Shown here piece by piece: positions 27,455 to 36,087 of a DNA stretch of 64,000 bases. How positions within the stretch are numbered: position 1 is the stretch's first letter; each line of letters starts with the position of its first letter. This DNA comes from Oscillospiraceae bacterium (lineage in GTDB: Bacteria; Bacillota; Clostridia; Oscillospirales; Ruminococcaceae), in NCBI GenBank assembly GCA_902363145.1, contig CABIZB010000001.1:868001-932000 (forward strand), given 5' to 3'. A program made the position numbers and the translations under genes. The notes under the pieces were generated by a model that worked only from the letters and a program-made list of their open reading frames with translations, did no database searches and had not been told where the DNA came from.

Positions 27455-28132
27455 TCAAACACCTCCAAAGCGCCTGCTTCTTGAAGCGTATGCTTCAAGA
27501 GCCTTATCCAGCTCTTTTTCATTGAAATCAGGCCATAAAACATCTGTAGAATACAGCTCGGCATACGCCGCCTGCCACAAAAGGAAATTGGAAAGCCTCA
27601 GCTCGCCGCTGGTGCGTATGATAAGGTCGGCATCGGGTGCTGAACCTGTGTAAAGCATTCCCGAAAAAAGCTTCTCGTCAATATCGGAGGGCTTAATGTC
27701 CCCATCGGCAGCAGCTTCCGCCAGTCGCCTTGCCGCATAAACAATATCATCTCTGCCGCCGTAGTTCATCGCAAACATAATCGTCATAGAGTCATAGCCC
27801 ACAGAATTTTGCTCCAGCTTTATCATGCGTTCCCTGAGCTTTTCGGGAAACGGCTCCTTGCTGCCGAGAAACATTATCCTTGCTTTTTTGCCCGTAAACC
27901 GGTCAGCCTCGTCAAGATAATCGTAAAAAAGGCGCATAAGAGCATCTACCTCTTCCTTGGGGCGCTTCCAGTTTTCGGTGGAAAACGCAAAGAAAGTGGC
28001 ATACTTTATTCCCCTGTTTCGGCAGGCGTCCATTATCTTGCGGAGATTATCGACTCCCGCCTTATGACCCGCAGGACGTGGAAGACCACGCTTAGCAGCC
28101 CATCTTCCGTTGCCGTCCATTATAAATCCCAC
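27455..28132 (-). CDS. uppS: Isoprenyl (undecaprenyl) diphosphate synthase
   Basis: A cis-prenyltransferase making the C55 lipid carrier for peptidoglycan. FIMDGNGRWAAKRGLPRPAGH contains the catalytic Asp and the structural Arg-His set; TFFAFSTENWKRPKEEV and IIRTSGELRLSNFLLWQAAYAEL complete it. The only canonical in-frame start is GTG at 28132, directly before GFIMDG, without a ribosome site. It would remove the usual N-terminal stretch. The frame stays open for 29 further codons up to the frr stop and encodes a plausible leader ending NVPAHV. A non-canonical ATA start at 28180, 10 bases after AGAGAGG, is possible. The enzyme call is firm, the start is not. Confidence 0.95.
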   Translation of the reverse strand: MGFIMDGNGRWAAKRGLPRPAGHKAGVDNLRKIMDACRNRGIKYATFFAFSTENWKRPKEEVDALMRLFYDYLDEADRFTGKKARIMFLGSKEPFPEKLRERMIKLEQNSVGYDSMTIMFAMNYGGRDDIVYAARRLAEAAADGDIKPSDIDEKLFSGMLYTGSAPDADLIIRTSGELRLSNFLLWQAAYAELYSTDVLWPDFNEKELDKALEAYASRSRRFGGV

Positions 28133-28219
28133 ATGAGCAGGAACATTTGCAGTGTTTTTAGAAAGATCAGATGCGCTTATAACTACACAACCTCTCTGTA
28201 AATCAAATATAGCCGCAGA

Positions 28220-28774
28220 TCAGACGGTCATGATCTCCTTTTCCTTGTCAGCAACAACTGCGTCGATATCATCAACAGCCTTGTCAGTTACCTTCTGGAG
28301 ATCCTTTTCGATAGACTTCATGTCGTCCTCGGTGATCTCGGAATTCTTCTTCATAGCCTTAAGCTTGTCAAGAGCATCTCTTCTTGCATTTCTTACAGTT
28401 ACCTTAGCCTCTTCGCCGTCAGCCTTTACCTTCTTTACAAGCTCCTTACGGCGCTCCTCAGTGGGCTGAGGGAATGCAAGACGGAGTACCTTGCCGTCAT
28501 TTGTGGGAGTGATTCCGATATCGGAAGCAAGGATAGCCTTTTCAATATTCTTGAGAGCAGACATATCCCAGGGCTGGATAACCAGAACTCTTGCCTCGGA
28601 AACGCTGATTGCAGCCATTGCGTTGATAGCTGTGGGAGTGCCGTAGTAATCTACCTGGATCCTGTCGAGAACAGCAGGGTTAGCTCTTCCTGCTCTTACT
28701 GTGGTAAGCTCTCTTTCAAGGGCTGCGAGGCACTTGCTCATTTTCTCCTGGGCTGTTTTAACTGTTTCGTGCAT
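28220..28774 (-). CDS. frr: Ribosome recycling factor
   Basis: Splits post-termination ribosomes together with EF-G. The 184-residue, full-length protein has the tRNA-mimic triple-helix pattern, with LERELTTVRAGRANPAVLDRI, YYGTPTAINAMA and the C-terminal DDMKSIEKDLQKVTD. It lies 43 bases after pyrH, as in most Firmicutes. Its TGA stop is in the same frame as the downstream uppS. Confidence 0.98.
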   Translation of the reverse strand: MHETVKTAQEKMSKCLAALERELTTVRAGRANPAVLDRIQVDYYGTPTAINAMAAISVSEARVLVIQPWDMSALKNIEKAILASDIGITPTNDGKVLRLAFPQPTEERRKELVKKVKADGEEAKVTVRNARRDALDKLKAMKKNSEITEDDMKSIEKDLQKVTDKAVDDIDAVVADKEKEIMTV

Positions 28775-28817
28775 ATTGATCTTTTCCTTTCAAAGTATAT
28801 TTATCACATATTATTGC

Positions 28818-29534
28818 TTATTCGGGAACTACGAGTGTTCCGACATTCTTGCCCATGCAGGCATCATAGATATTTTCGGGACGGTTGAGGTCAAAAACAA
28901 GAATGGGAAGATTATTGTCCTTGCACATGGAAGCAGCGGTGCTGTCCATTACCGCAAGATTCTTGAGAAGTATCTCGTTGAATGTGAGCTTATCGTACTT
29001 GACAGCGTCATCATACTTGTTGGGGTCCTTATCGTAAACACCATCTACCATTGTAGCCTTGAGGACGATATCTGCCTCGATCTCGGCAGCTCTCAGAGTT
29101 GAAGCGGTATCTGTGGAGAAGAAGGGATTTCCCGTTCCGCAGCCGAAGATAACGACTCTTCCCTTTTCAAAATGTCTTACAGCCTTGTTTCTTATGTAAG
29201 GCTCTGCGACCTGAGGCATTGAGATAGCAGTCTGAACACGTACATCAAGTCCCATGGACTCCAGCACATCAGCAACAGCAAGTGCATTCATTGTGGTCGC
29301 AAGCATTCCGATATGGTCTGCACGGGTCCTGTCCATAGCGCCGCTGGAACGGCCTCTCCAGAAGTTTCCGCCGCCTACAACGATACCCATCTGAACGCCT
29401 GCATCGGCGCACTTCTTTATGCTTGCGCATATGGGCGTGATAACGCTGTAGTCAAGACCTGTTTTCTTATCTCCCGCAAGGGCTTCTCCGCTGAGCTTGA
29501 GAAGAACTCGCTTATATTTGATCTCATCGGGCAT
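28818..29534 (-). CDS. pyrH: UMP kinase
   Basis: Phosphorylates UMP to UDP with ATP; an amino-acid-kinase-fold hexamer unrelated to eukaryotic UMP/CMP kinase. The 238 residues show [42 protein letters not shown] and [13 protein letters not shown]. It is the first gene of the leftward housekeeping unit and has its own promoter. Confidence 0.98.
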   Translation of the reverse strand: MPDEIKYKRVLLKLSGEALAGDKKTGLDYSVITPICASIKKCADAGVQMGIVVGGGNFWRGRSSGAMDRTRADHIGMLATTMNALAVADVLESMGLDVRVQTAISMPQVAEPYIRNKAVRHFEKGRVVIFGCGTGNPFFSTDTASTLRAAEIEADIVLKATMVDGVYDKDPNKYDDAVKYDKLTFNEILLKNLAVMDSTAASMCKDNNLPILVFDLNRPENIYDACMGKNVGTLVVPE

Positions 29535-29577
29535 AATTCAAACATCCTTTCCCTCTATCATACATTTTCAATTATCT

Positions 29578-29606
29578 ATTTTACACTATTTTGCTTATAA
29601 TGTAAA
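29578..29606 (-). promoter_or_regulatory. Promoter of the pyrH-frr-uppS-cdsA unit
   Basis: TTTACA (29601-29606), 17 bases, TAAAAT (29578-29583) on the minus strand; AAAGGA precedes the pyrH ATG. Transcription would start near 29571. Confidence 0.75.
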
Positions 29607-29639
29607 GAGTTTTTTGTAAAAACTTGTCACAGAGAGAAA

Positions 29640-30245
29640 TTATTTTACATAATTATCAAAAATATTTTCGCAGGCTGCGTTGTCGGCTGTAACAACATAC
29701 ATATAATAACCGCCGCTGTACTTTGAAAAATAATTCTCCAGCTTGTCATATTCATCGGGATTGTAACCCTCGAAATCCTTTTCTCTTGCAGTAATGCGCT
29801 TTTCAACCGCAGCTTCAAGAGCCGCTTCATCGATATCGGAAGCATCTATAACGAATATCTCATCCGCAAATCCGCCTGAGCCGCAGATGGACATTGCAAA
29901 GTCGCAGCCCTCGGGGATCTCAAAATCAAGATACATATGAACACGGTCAGCGCCGATATCAGCCATGGAGGGCAGCTCTACGGTGTTTTCTATCTCAGCA
30001 ACGATATCCGCACAAGTGAAAGCTTCCTTGGTCTCGGAGGTCTCAGTTGTTTCCTCAGTCTCGCTGACGGTAGTTTCCTCGGAGGAAGCCGCTTCTGTTT
30101 CGCTCACAGTCTCGGAAACGGACTCAGTGACGCTTTCGGTCTCCGACTGAACGGAAGTATCTGCAGGAGCCCCGTTTCCTGCCCCGCAGGCTGTCATCAT
30201 AACAGCACATAAAGCCGCCGCAGCGGCAAGACAATATTTCTTCAT
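29640..30245 (-). CDS. DUF4358-type lipoprotein
   Basis: A 201-residue secreted lipoprotein. The signal peptide MKKYCLAAAAALCAVM ends in a lipobox (MTAC). A Ser/Thr/Glu-rich linker of about 45 residues follows, then a C-terminal domain resembling DUF4358 (VIDASDIDEAALEAAVEKR, then SGGYYMYVV). A second protein with the same build lies at 60284. The ATG at 30245 with AGGTG before it is preferred to a GTG at 30257. The function is unknown; it is presumably anchored to the outer face of the membrane. Confidence 0.75.
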   Translation of the reverse strand: MKKYCLAAAAALCAVMMTACGAGNGAPADTSVQSETESVTESVSETVSETEAASSEETTVSETEETTETSETKEAFTCADIVAEIENTVELPSMADIGADRVHMYLDFEIPEGCDFAMSICGSGGFADEIFVIDASDIDEAALEAAVEKRITAREKDFEGYNPDEYDKLENYFSKYSGGYYMYVVTADNAACENIFDNYVK

Positions 30246-30299
30246 ATCTACTATCACCTTTCAGAAAGACCTGCTGTTACAGACCTTTTCATATTTTTC

Positions 30300-31157
30300 T
30301 TATTCTCCGCTGTAAACGTGTGTACGAAGATATTCAAGCATAGTCCTGTAGGTAGGCTTCTTGAAATGCACACCGTCCGCCTCGGCGTCCTCCTCGGGAA
30401 ATCTTCCGTCGGGTCCTTTGAGTGCCGTGTTAAGGTCAACATAGTAAACACAGCGGTTGTTTGCAAATTTAAGCAGATCGGCATTGAAGCTGTCGATATC
30501 CGAATTAAGGATAGGATTATCCTCGTCAGTTTCCCTCTCCCCTGTTACGGGCGGAACGGAAATGACATAGATATCCGTATTTTCCCTGTTGATGCTGTCA
30601 ATAAAATCGCCATAATATGACAAAAGCTGCTCATCGGTATAGGTTCCCAGCATATTAAGTCCCAGCAGGATATAAACATGCCGGGGAGAAGCGGCATTAA
30701 CCTTATCGGCTGCAAGGATCTCGCTTCCGTCTGCATTTGTAAGAGGTGTAGTGCCTATACTGACAACGCTCATTCCGATGCCTGCAGCGATCTGTTCCTC
30801 GGAGATAAAGCCGTATGTGCCAAGTCCCACCATAAGGGAGTCGCCCACAAACATACAGTCATCAAAGTAGCTTTCATCTACCTCTGCACTTTCGGCAATG
30901 GGGTTAATGTCGGCAGTAGATGTTCTTTCACTCACCGCCTCCGTTTCTGTTTCTGTTTCCGAAACGGTCTGTGAAACGGTAAAAGCCGTCACCTGAGATG
31001 CGCTGACATCAGCTTGGGGCTTATCATCGGCAGGCGAGCTGCTTTTCATATAAAGAGCAAAGCACGCAGCGAAGCTTGCTGCGGCAAATAATATTACAAA
31101 AGAAATACGGAATTTGATGCCGTTTTCCTTCTTTTTGCGGTCATAGTATGAGGACAA
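30300..31157 (-). CDS. Membrane-anchored SGNH-type hydrolase-like protein
   Basis: A protein of about 285 residues with a basic cytoplasmic N-terminus, one membrane helix (FVILFAAASFAACFALYM), a Ser/Thr/Glu linker and an outer SGNH domain. Block I is CMFVGDSLMVGLG and the C-terminal catalytic pair is in EADGVHFKKPTY; the middle has YILLGLNMLGT. Some such proteins modify cell-wall glycans or lipids. The start is unclear: TTG at 31157 has AAGGA 9 bases before it and is chosen; another in-frame TTG lies at 31187. It ends 54 bases before the DUF4358-type lipoprotein gene, which seems to share its promoter. Confidence 0.75.
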   Translation of the reverse strand: MSSYYDRKKKENGIKFRISFVILFAAASFAACFALYMKSSSPADDKPQADVSASQVTAFTVSQTVSETETETEAVSERTSTADINPIAESAEVDESYFDDCMFVGDSLMVGLGTYGFISEEQIAAGIGMSVVSIGTTPLTNADGSEILAADKVNAASPRHVYILLGLNMLGTYTDEQLLSYYGDFIDSINRENTDIYVISVPPVTGERETDEDNPILNSDIDSFNADLLKFANNRCVYYVDLNTALKGPDGRFPEEDAEADGVHFKKPTYRTMLEYLRTHVYSGE

Positions 31158-31218
31158 ATCAATTCCATCCTTCCGAGTCTGAACCAACTTTCATTATGCC
31201 TGTAAGACAACTAAAAAT

Positions 31219-31247
31219 ATTATACTACAAGCTCATACAAAAATCAA
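31219..31247 (-). promoter_or_regulatory. Promoter of the SGNH protein and DUF4358-type lipoprotein pair
   Basis: TTGATT (31242-31247), 17 bases, TATAAT (31219-31224) on the minus strand, about 55-60 bases before the proposed start codon. Confidence 0.75.
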
Positions 31248-31295
31248 CAGCCCACATAATTAAAATTCTATGAACGTAGATACTTGTAGCTATGT

Positions 31296-31328
31296 ACAGG
31301 GAACACATTTATTCAGTGTGTTCCCTGT
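31296..31328. other. Strong hairpin behind spoIVB
   Basis: ACAGGGAACACA and TGTGTTCCCTGT form a perfect 12-bp stem with a 9-base loop, just beyond the spoIVB stop. No T-run follows on the spoIVB strand, so it may stabilise the 3-prime end or act as a weak terminator. Confidence 0.6.
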
Positions 31329-31334
31329 AAAGTC

Positions 31335-32576
31335 TTATCCCGCCGCACTTTTGGCACATTCAAGCATGGTGTCGGCAAAAATGCCATATCCCCTTGTAGG
31401 GTCACGGACAAGCACATGAGTGACCGCTCCCACAAGTTTGCCGTTCTGGATAATGGGACTGCCGCTCATTCCCTGAACTATGCCGCCCGCTTTATCCAGC
31501 AGCCGTTCATCGGTCACATGAATGACCATATTCCTGCAGTCGATGGAATTGCCCATATCTATCTTTTCGATCTCGACCGAATAGCACTCAGGCTCGCAGC
31601 CGCTGATGGTGGCATATATCTCAGCCGCACCTGTCTGCACTTCCTGCCGCATTGCCACGGGAACTGCACTTTTAAGTGTGGGACTGCTGCCCATTTTGCC
31701 GTAAACGCCACATTCACTGTTCACAAGCAGGCTTCCGCTGGCTTTGTCGGAGGTGAACATTCCGATAAGCTCTCCCGGAGCGCCTGCCGTGCTTTTTTTC
31801 ACGCCGCTGATATATACGTCAGCCGCTTCACCGCAGGACATGGTAAGCATCTCTCCCGTGTCCGTATCGCAGACAGGGTGGCCAAGACCTGCAAATATCC
31901 CTGTGGAGGGGTCATAAAAAGTCACCGTGCCTATGCCTGCGGAGCTGTCTCGCACCCACATTCCCGCACGGTAGCTGTCGTCCGAAGCCGCTTTGCCGGG
32001 TTTGAGAAAAACCACTCTGTGCTCACCGCTGCGTATCAGCTCCACACCAAGGGTCTTGCCGCCGCTTTCCTCGATAATGCGACTCACGTCCTTATTGCCC
32101 GAAACAGGCTTGCCCGAAATGCTGACGATAACATCGCCCTCGTCAATGCCTGCTTCTCTTGCAGGCGATATGATACCGTCACCAGTGTCAAAGCCCGTAA
32201 GCTCCACTACCAGAACTCCCTCGGTCATAAGCTTTATGCCAAATGGCGTTCCGCAGGGAATTACCACAGGCTCTGCCACCTCGGTGACATTTACATTCTT
32301 TATGGGAAATACGCCGAAAAGGGTCAGCTGCTCAGTGCGGGAAGCCAGCGCCCCAGACATTGCCGCCGCATTCTGCGGGCACTGCAAATAAAAGGAATAA
32401 TTTTCGGGAATAATACTCTCTGAACGAACTGCTATATGCTCGCCCAGCTTCAGATTTTCTCCGCCCGTAACAAGATAATTATCGGGGAGAGAAACGTTAT
32501 AATAAAGGATACCGCCCGTAAGTGCCGCAAGGGCGGCACACGCCGCACCACGGAGCAGTTTAAGTGCTGATACCAT
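31335..32576 (-). CDS. spoIVB: SpoIVB serine peptidase (S55 family)
   Basis: A forespore-made protease that signals across the intermembrane space of the spore to start pro-sigma-K processing. The 413-residue protein has an N-terminal membrane anchor, a PDZ domain in the middle (REAGIDEGDVIVSISGKPV) and the S55 catalytic region GMSGSPIIQNGKLVGAVTH followed by DPTRGYGIF. A start at 32576 is chosen: GGAGAGG lies 8 bases before it. An in-frame ATG at 32645 has no ribosome site. In Bacillus spo0A follows; here an SGNH gene does. With dpaA and dpaB it indicates sporulation ability or ancestry. Confidence 0.93.
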   Translation of the reverse strand: MVSALKLLRGAACAALAALTGGILYYNVSLPDNYLVTGGENLKLGEHIAVRSESIIPENYSFYLQCPQNAAAMSGALASRTEQLTLFGVFPIKNVNVTEVAEPVVIPCGTPFGIKLMTEGVLVVELTGFDTGDGIISPAREAGIDEGDVIVSISGKPVSGNKDVSRIIEESGGKTLGVELIRSGEHRVVFLKPGKAASDDSYRAGMWVRDSSAGIGTVTFYDPSTGIFAGLGHPVCDTDTGEMLTMSCGEAADVYISGVKKSTAGAPGELIGMFTSDKASGSLLVNSECGVYGKMGSSPTLKSAVPVAMRQEVQTGAAEIYATISGCEPECYSVEIEKIDMGNSIDCRNMVIHVTDERLLDKAGGIVQGMSGSPIIQNGKLVGAVTHVLVRDPTRGYGIFADTMLECAKSAAG

Positions 32577-32935
32577 ATCTTCATCCTCTCCGCAGCTCTC
32601 CGCCGCATCTTTTACCGATCTACGATAAAGCCGAGTAAACAGCATCTTATTGAAAGCCTGTACAGCTTTTATCGTTCATCAGCACGAACTTCCTGCCGCA
32701 AGGTGCCGACCGCAGCACACAGCACAACAGAGTGCATTCTTTGTCGGAACTTACCCTTACTGTTTTAATATTTGCACCGCACTTCAAAATATAAGAGTTT
32801 TATATTCTGTAATTTTACCCCCATTCTTTTAAAAATCAAGTCGGATTTAGCATTAAATGTACATATGTCCATTTCTGCATTTTATTGGTCATTTGTCACT
32901 CACCTGCAAATTTTTATTATCGGGTCAAAAATCGC
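32577..32935. other. Divergent intergenic region between spoIVB and the 33-kb operon
   Basis: No ORF with a ribosome site and no hairpin of note was seen in this stretch of about 360 bases. A forespore promoter for spoIVB is expected here, but no convincing match to the sigma-F/sigma-G consensus could be picked by eye. Confidence 0.5.
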
Positions 32936-32964
32936 TTGCATAGGCGCAAAAAATGTGATATAAT
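32936..32964 (+). promoter_or_regulatory. Promoter of the membrane protein-lacI-pfkB-dut unit
   Basis: TTGCAT (32936-32941), 17 bases, TATAAT (32959-32964) with extended -10 (TGATATAAT). It precedes the first gene by about 60 bases. Confidence 0.78.
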
Positions 32965-33027
32965 GTTATATTAGCAGTGCTGTGATGATACAGCGGTTTT
33001 ATTTTACAGGAAAGAACGGTATTTTTT

Positions 33028-33495
33028 ATGGAAATTTTCAGAAAGATAATCCTGGGGCTGAGCTGCGCCGCATTTGCGGTATGCTGCCTTTTTCTGAATC
33101 TTATGGGCGGAATAGGACTTATGTCCAATAACTATACTGACATCGGAAGAGCACTGATAATTTCCGTAGTGCTTCTCGGTCTATCGCTACTGCTGGCTTT
33201 TTTCAGGAACCGGATAACAAATCTCGGCTCAGCGCTTCTGAATATTGCAGGAACTGTTTTTTACATATACCCGATTTCAGTTCTCAACGGGATCCCCAAT
33301 GCAACTGTACCAAAAGAAAGCATTGAGGTACTCACATCAAGGATATATCCCGCAATAATCGTTACGGTGCTTCTGGCAATAGCTGTTTTTGCGGATATCT
33401 TCTCATATGAACGCTCGGTAAAGCGTGCCGAGCGCAAAAATGCAAAGCTCAAAGAAAAGAACCGTTCTCTCAAAGAGGACGAAAAGATCGTATAA
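33028..33495 (+). CDS. Small multi-pass membrane protein, unknown function
   Basis: A 155-residue protein with four predicted membrane segments (about 8-28, 40-59, 69-84 and 108-125) and a charged C-terminal cytoplasmic tail rich in Lys, Glu and Arg that should be helical. No family was recognised. It is the first gene of a unit continuing with a LacI-type regulator 25 bases later, so its job may relate to that regulon, but nothing in the sequence proves it. Confidence 0.75.
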   Translation: MEIFRKIILGLSCAAFAVCCLFLNLMGGIGLMSNNYTDIGRALIISVVLLGLSLLLAFFRNRITNLGSALLNIAGTVFYIYPISVLNGIPNATVPKESIEVLTSRIYPAIIVTVLLAIAVFADIFSYERSVKRAERKNAKLKEKNRSLKEDEKIV

Positions 33496-33520
33496 ATTTC
33501 CGAAAGGAATGGTAATATAA

Positions 33521-34510
33521 ATGAGTGTCACTATTAAAGATGTAGCCAAAGCGGCAGGCGTATCGGTAGCAACTGTTTCACGAGTGCTCAACAACAGCTC
33601 GGCAGTATCCGATGAGACTGCGGCAGCAGTTAACGAGGTCATAAATGAAATGGGTTACAGTCCCAATTTTCTCGGCAGAAACCTGAGGAAATGCGAGACA
33701 AACAATATCCTTGTTATTCTGCCCTCAACTGAGCATACTGTTTACAGCAACATCATCAATGGTATGCAGGACGCAGCATATCCGTTTTATGATATTTTCC
33801 TCAGTACAAGCAACAGCTATCTTGATACCGAGATGCGTCTGCTTAATATGCTCTTTAACCGCACAGTCGATGCGGCAGTGCTTCTCGGAACTCAGATAGA
33901 CGGCGAAAAACTCAACGAGCTGAACAAGAGCTATAACATTGCTCTCTGCTGCGAGCGCAGAGAGGGTGCAAATGTTCTCACCGTTACTATCAATGACGAA
34001 GCGGCGGCTTTTGACGCTGTAAGCTTTTTCCTGAAAAAAGGAAAGAGGAAGATCGCTCTTATCACCACTGTAACAAGCGCTCATTCCTCTCACGACCGAG
34101 AAGCGGGATATACCCGTGCTCTGGCAGCTTACGGCATTGAAAAGGACGAAAAGTACATCTACCGCTGCTCATATGATTACACCGATGGCTGTGAGGCACT
34201 GAAATATTTTATGAGCCTCCCCGAGCCTCCCGAGGCAGTTTTCTGCATTTCCGACCTGCTGGCAGTTGGCGTTATAAAGCAGGCTTCCCGTGACGGCATT
34301 GCCATCGGCTCACAGCTGGAGGTTTGCGGCTTTGATAACATCAGCCTCAGCGAAATGTATATCCCCGGTATAACCACCGTTGCTCAGCCCGGATATGAAA
34401 TGGGCAAGACAGTTATCACAAAGCTTCTGGAAAATATGCACAAGACCGAAAAGAACAATGAGCATATCATTCTGGATCACGAGCTTATTATCCGTGGCTC
34501 GGCAAAATAA
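33521..34510 (+). CDS. LacI/GalR-family transcriptional regulator
   Basis: A 329-residue regulator with the classic N-terminal helix-turn-helix plus hinge (TIKDVAKAAGVSVATVSRVL, then GYSPN) and a periplasmic-binding-protein-like effector domain ending PGYEMGKTVITKLLENM. It would bind palindromes of the AAACGTTT type as a dimer. The window has two such sites at the cellobiose phosphorylase promoter 26 kb away, though no evidence ties them together. It is followed by a PfkB-type sugar kinase, which suggests a sugar or sugar-phosphate effector. Confidence 0.93.
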   Translation: MSVTIKDVAKAAGVSVATVSRVLNNSSAVSDETAAAVNEVINEMGYSPNFLGRNLRKCETNNILVILPSTEHTVYSNIINGMQDAAYPFYDIFLSTSNSYLDTEMRLLNMLFNRTVDAAVLLGTQIDGEKLNELNKSYNIALCCERREGANVLTVTINDEAAAFDAVSFFLKKGKRKIALITTVTSAHSSHDREAGYTRALAAYGIEKDEKYIYRCSYDYTDGCEALKYFMSLPEPPEAVFCISDLLAVGVIKQASRDGIAIGSQLEVCGFDNISLSEMYIPGITTVAQPGYEMGKTVITKLLENMHKTEKNNEHIILDHELIIRGSAK

Positions 34511-34536
34511 ATACATCTGCAAAAAAGGAATTTTTT

Positions 34537-35454
34537 ATGATATATACAGTTACCTTCAATCCCGCAGTTGACTATGTTCTCAGGCTCCCAAGCCTTAACG
34601 GCGGAAGCGTGAACAGAACCACCTCAGAAAAAATATGCTGGGGCGGAAAGGGAATAAATGTTTCATATGTGCTGAAAATGCTTGGCACCGAAAGTACCGC
34701 ATGGGGTTTTGCCGCAGGCTTTACAGGTGCAGCTCTTACTGAAGCGGTAAAGGAAATGGGTATCTCCGCCGACTTTATCACCCTTGATGAGGGCTTTACA
34801 AGAATATGCGTCAAGCTTTTCGAGACCGACAGTGCAAGAGAAACCGAGATAAACCCCGGCGGTCCCGTTATCAGCAGCGAAGCCATTGATAAGCTGCTGA
34901 AGAAAACCGACACTCTTAAAAGCGGTGATGTACTTATTCTTGCGGGAAGCGTGCCAAAGTCCGTTCCCGAGGACATTTACGAGACTATCTGCCGCAGGCT
35001 TGAAAACAGCGGCGTGCTTATTGCTGCAGACGCTTCAGGCAGCCTGCTCACAAAGCTTCTCAAATATAAGCCTTTTCTGATAAAGCCCAATCATCACGAG
35101 GCGTCCGAGCTTCTGGGCTGTCCGATATACAATGCAGATCAGGCGGAAGCCTGTGCACTGAGACTGCGTGTTATGGGAGCATCAAATGTTATCGTGTCTA
35201 TGGCAGAAAACGGCTCTGTGCTTGCAGCAGAGGACGCAAACGTATATCGAATAGGCGCTCCCAAGGGCACCGCTGTCAACTCTGTAGGCGCAGGCGACTC
35301 AATGCTTGCAGGATTCATTGCAGGATACATAAACACCAAAAATTATGAGACCGCCCTCAAATGGGGTACAGCCGCAGGAAGCGCAACCGCATTCTCCGCA
35401 GGACTTGCAGACCGTCCCACATTTGACAGGCTTTTAAAGGAGATCTCGGAATGA
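34537..35454 (+). CDS. PfkB-family sugar kinase, 1-phosphofructokinase/tagatose-6-phosphate kinase type
   Basis: A 305-residue ribokinase-fold kinase. It shows the FruK/LacC N-terminus MIYTVTFNPAVDYVLRL, the substrate loop GGKGINVSYVLKMLG, and the C-terminal catalytic motif VNSVGAGDSMLAGFIAGY with the base Asp. These enzymes phosphorylate fructose 1-phosphate or tagatose 6-phosphate. No PTS gene is adjacent, so the substrate stays open. The stop overlaps the dUTPase start by four bases (ATGA). Confidence 0.9.
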   Translation: MIYTVTFNPAVDYVLRLPSLNGGSVNRTTSEKICWGGKGINVSYVLKMLGTESTAWGFAAGFTGAALTEAVKEMGISADFITLDEGFTRICVKLFETDSARETEINPGGPVISSEAIDKLLKKTDTLKSGDVLILAGSVPKSVPEDIYETICRRLENSGVLIAADASGSLLTKLLKYKPFLIKPNHHEASELLGCPIYNADQAEACALRLRVMGASNVIVSMAENGSVLAAEDANVYRIGAPKGTAVNSVGAGDSMLAGFIAGYINTKNYETALKWGTAAGSATAFSAGLADRPTFDRLLKEISE

Positions 35455-35966
35455 ACAGGATCGCTGAATTCAAAAAAATATCAAAGGAGCAGTTCTTGGC
35501 TGACGGCGCAAGACTTCTTCCAAACTATTCGGAAGCGGAGCTTTCACAAATGTATGAGGATATCCGCCTGCCAAAGCGTGCCACATCAGGCTCCGCAGGC
35601 TATGACTTTTATATTCCCTGCCCCATAAAGCTTATGCCCAACGAAACAATAACTATCCCCACAGGAATACGTGCAAGGATAGATGACGGTTGGTTCCTTA
35701 TGTGCTGCCCCAGAAGCGGACTTGGCTTTAAGTACCGCCTGAGGCTCGACAACACCGTTGGCATTATCGACAGCGATTATTTTGGCGCTGACAACGAGGG
35801 TCATATCCAGATAAGGATAACCAACGAATCAAACAGCGGCAAAATACTTGAGCTGAAGGCCTCCGACGCATTTGCACAGGGAATCTTCATGCCTTTCGGA
35901 ATAACAGTTGATGATGCAGCTGAGGACAAGCGCAGCGGCGGTTTCGGAAGCACTTCTGCAAAATAA
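35451..35966 (+). CDS. dut: dUTP diphosphatase-like nucleotide hydrolase
   Basis: A 171-residue trimeric-type dUTPase that keeps uracil out of DNA and supplies dUMP. All five motifs can be traced: TSGSAGYDF, CPRSGLGFKY, VGIIDSDYFG, DAFAQGIFMPFG and the glycine-rich tail RSGGFGST. The N-terminal 40 residues are an extension. The coupling to a sugar kinase (overlapping ATGA) is an unusual neighbourhood. A dCTP deaminase/dUTPase relative is the alternative. Confidence 0.88.
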   Translation: MNRIAEFKKISKEQFLADGARLLPNYSEAELSQMYEDIRLPKRATSGSAGYDFYIPCPIKLMPNETITIPTGIRARIDDGWFLMCCPRSGLGFKYRLRLDNTVGIIDSDYFGADNEGHIQIRITNESNSGKILELKASDAFAQGIFMPFGITVDDAAEDKRSGGFGSTSAK

Positions 35967-36022
35967 ATTTAGCTAAAATGAATTTTTATTTTTAATTTCC
36001 TGCATTTTTGTATTTTACCCAC

Positions 36023-36051
36023 TTGACAAATGCTCCAAAAAGAGTTACCAT
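36023..36051 (+). promoter_or_regulatory. Promoter of the P-II gene
   Basis: TTGACA (36023-36028), 17 bases, TACCAT (36046-36051), about 36 bases before the ATG. The -10 is weak, which is common for activated promoters. Confidence 0.6.
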
Positions 36052-36087
36052 ATATTTATAAAATAATGCTGTAATGGAGCGATGTTT

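Noticed and set aside
31296..31328. Hairpin behind spoIVB as a strong terminator
   Set aside because: The stem is perfect but no T-run follows on the spoIVB strand, so it is listed only as a hairpin.
33521..34510. LacI-family gene as the proven repressor of cellobiose phosphorylase
   Set aside because: The operator core fits the family, but distance and different neighbours give no real evidence of a link.
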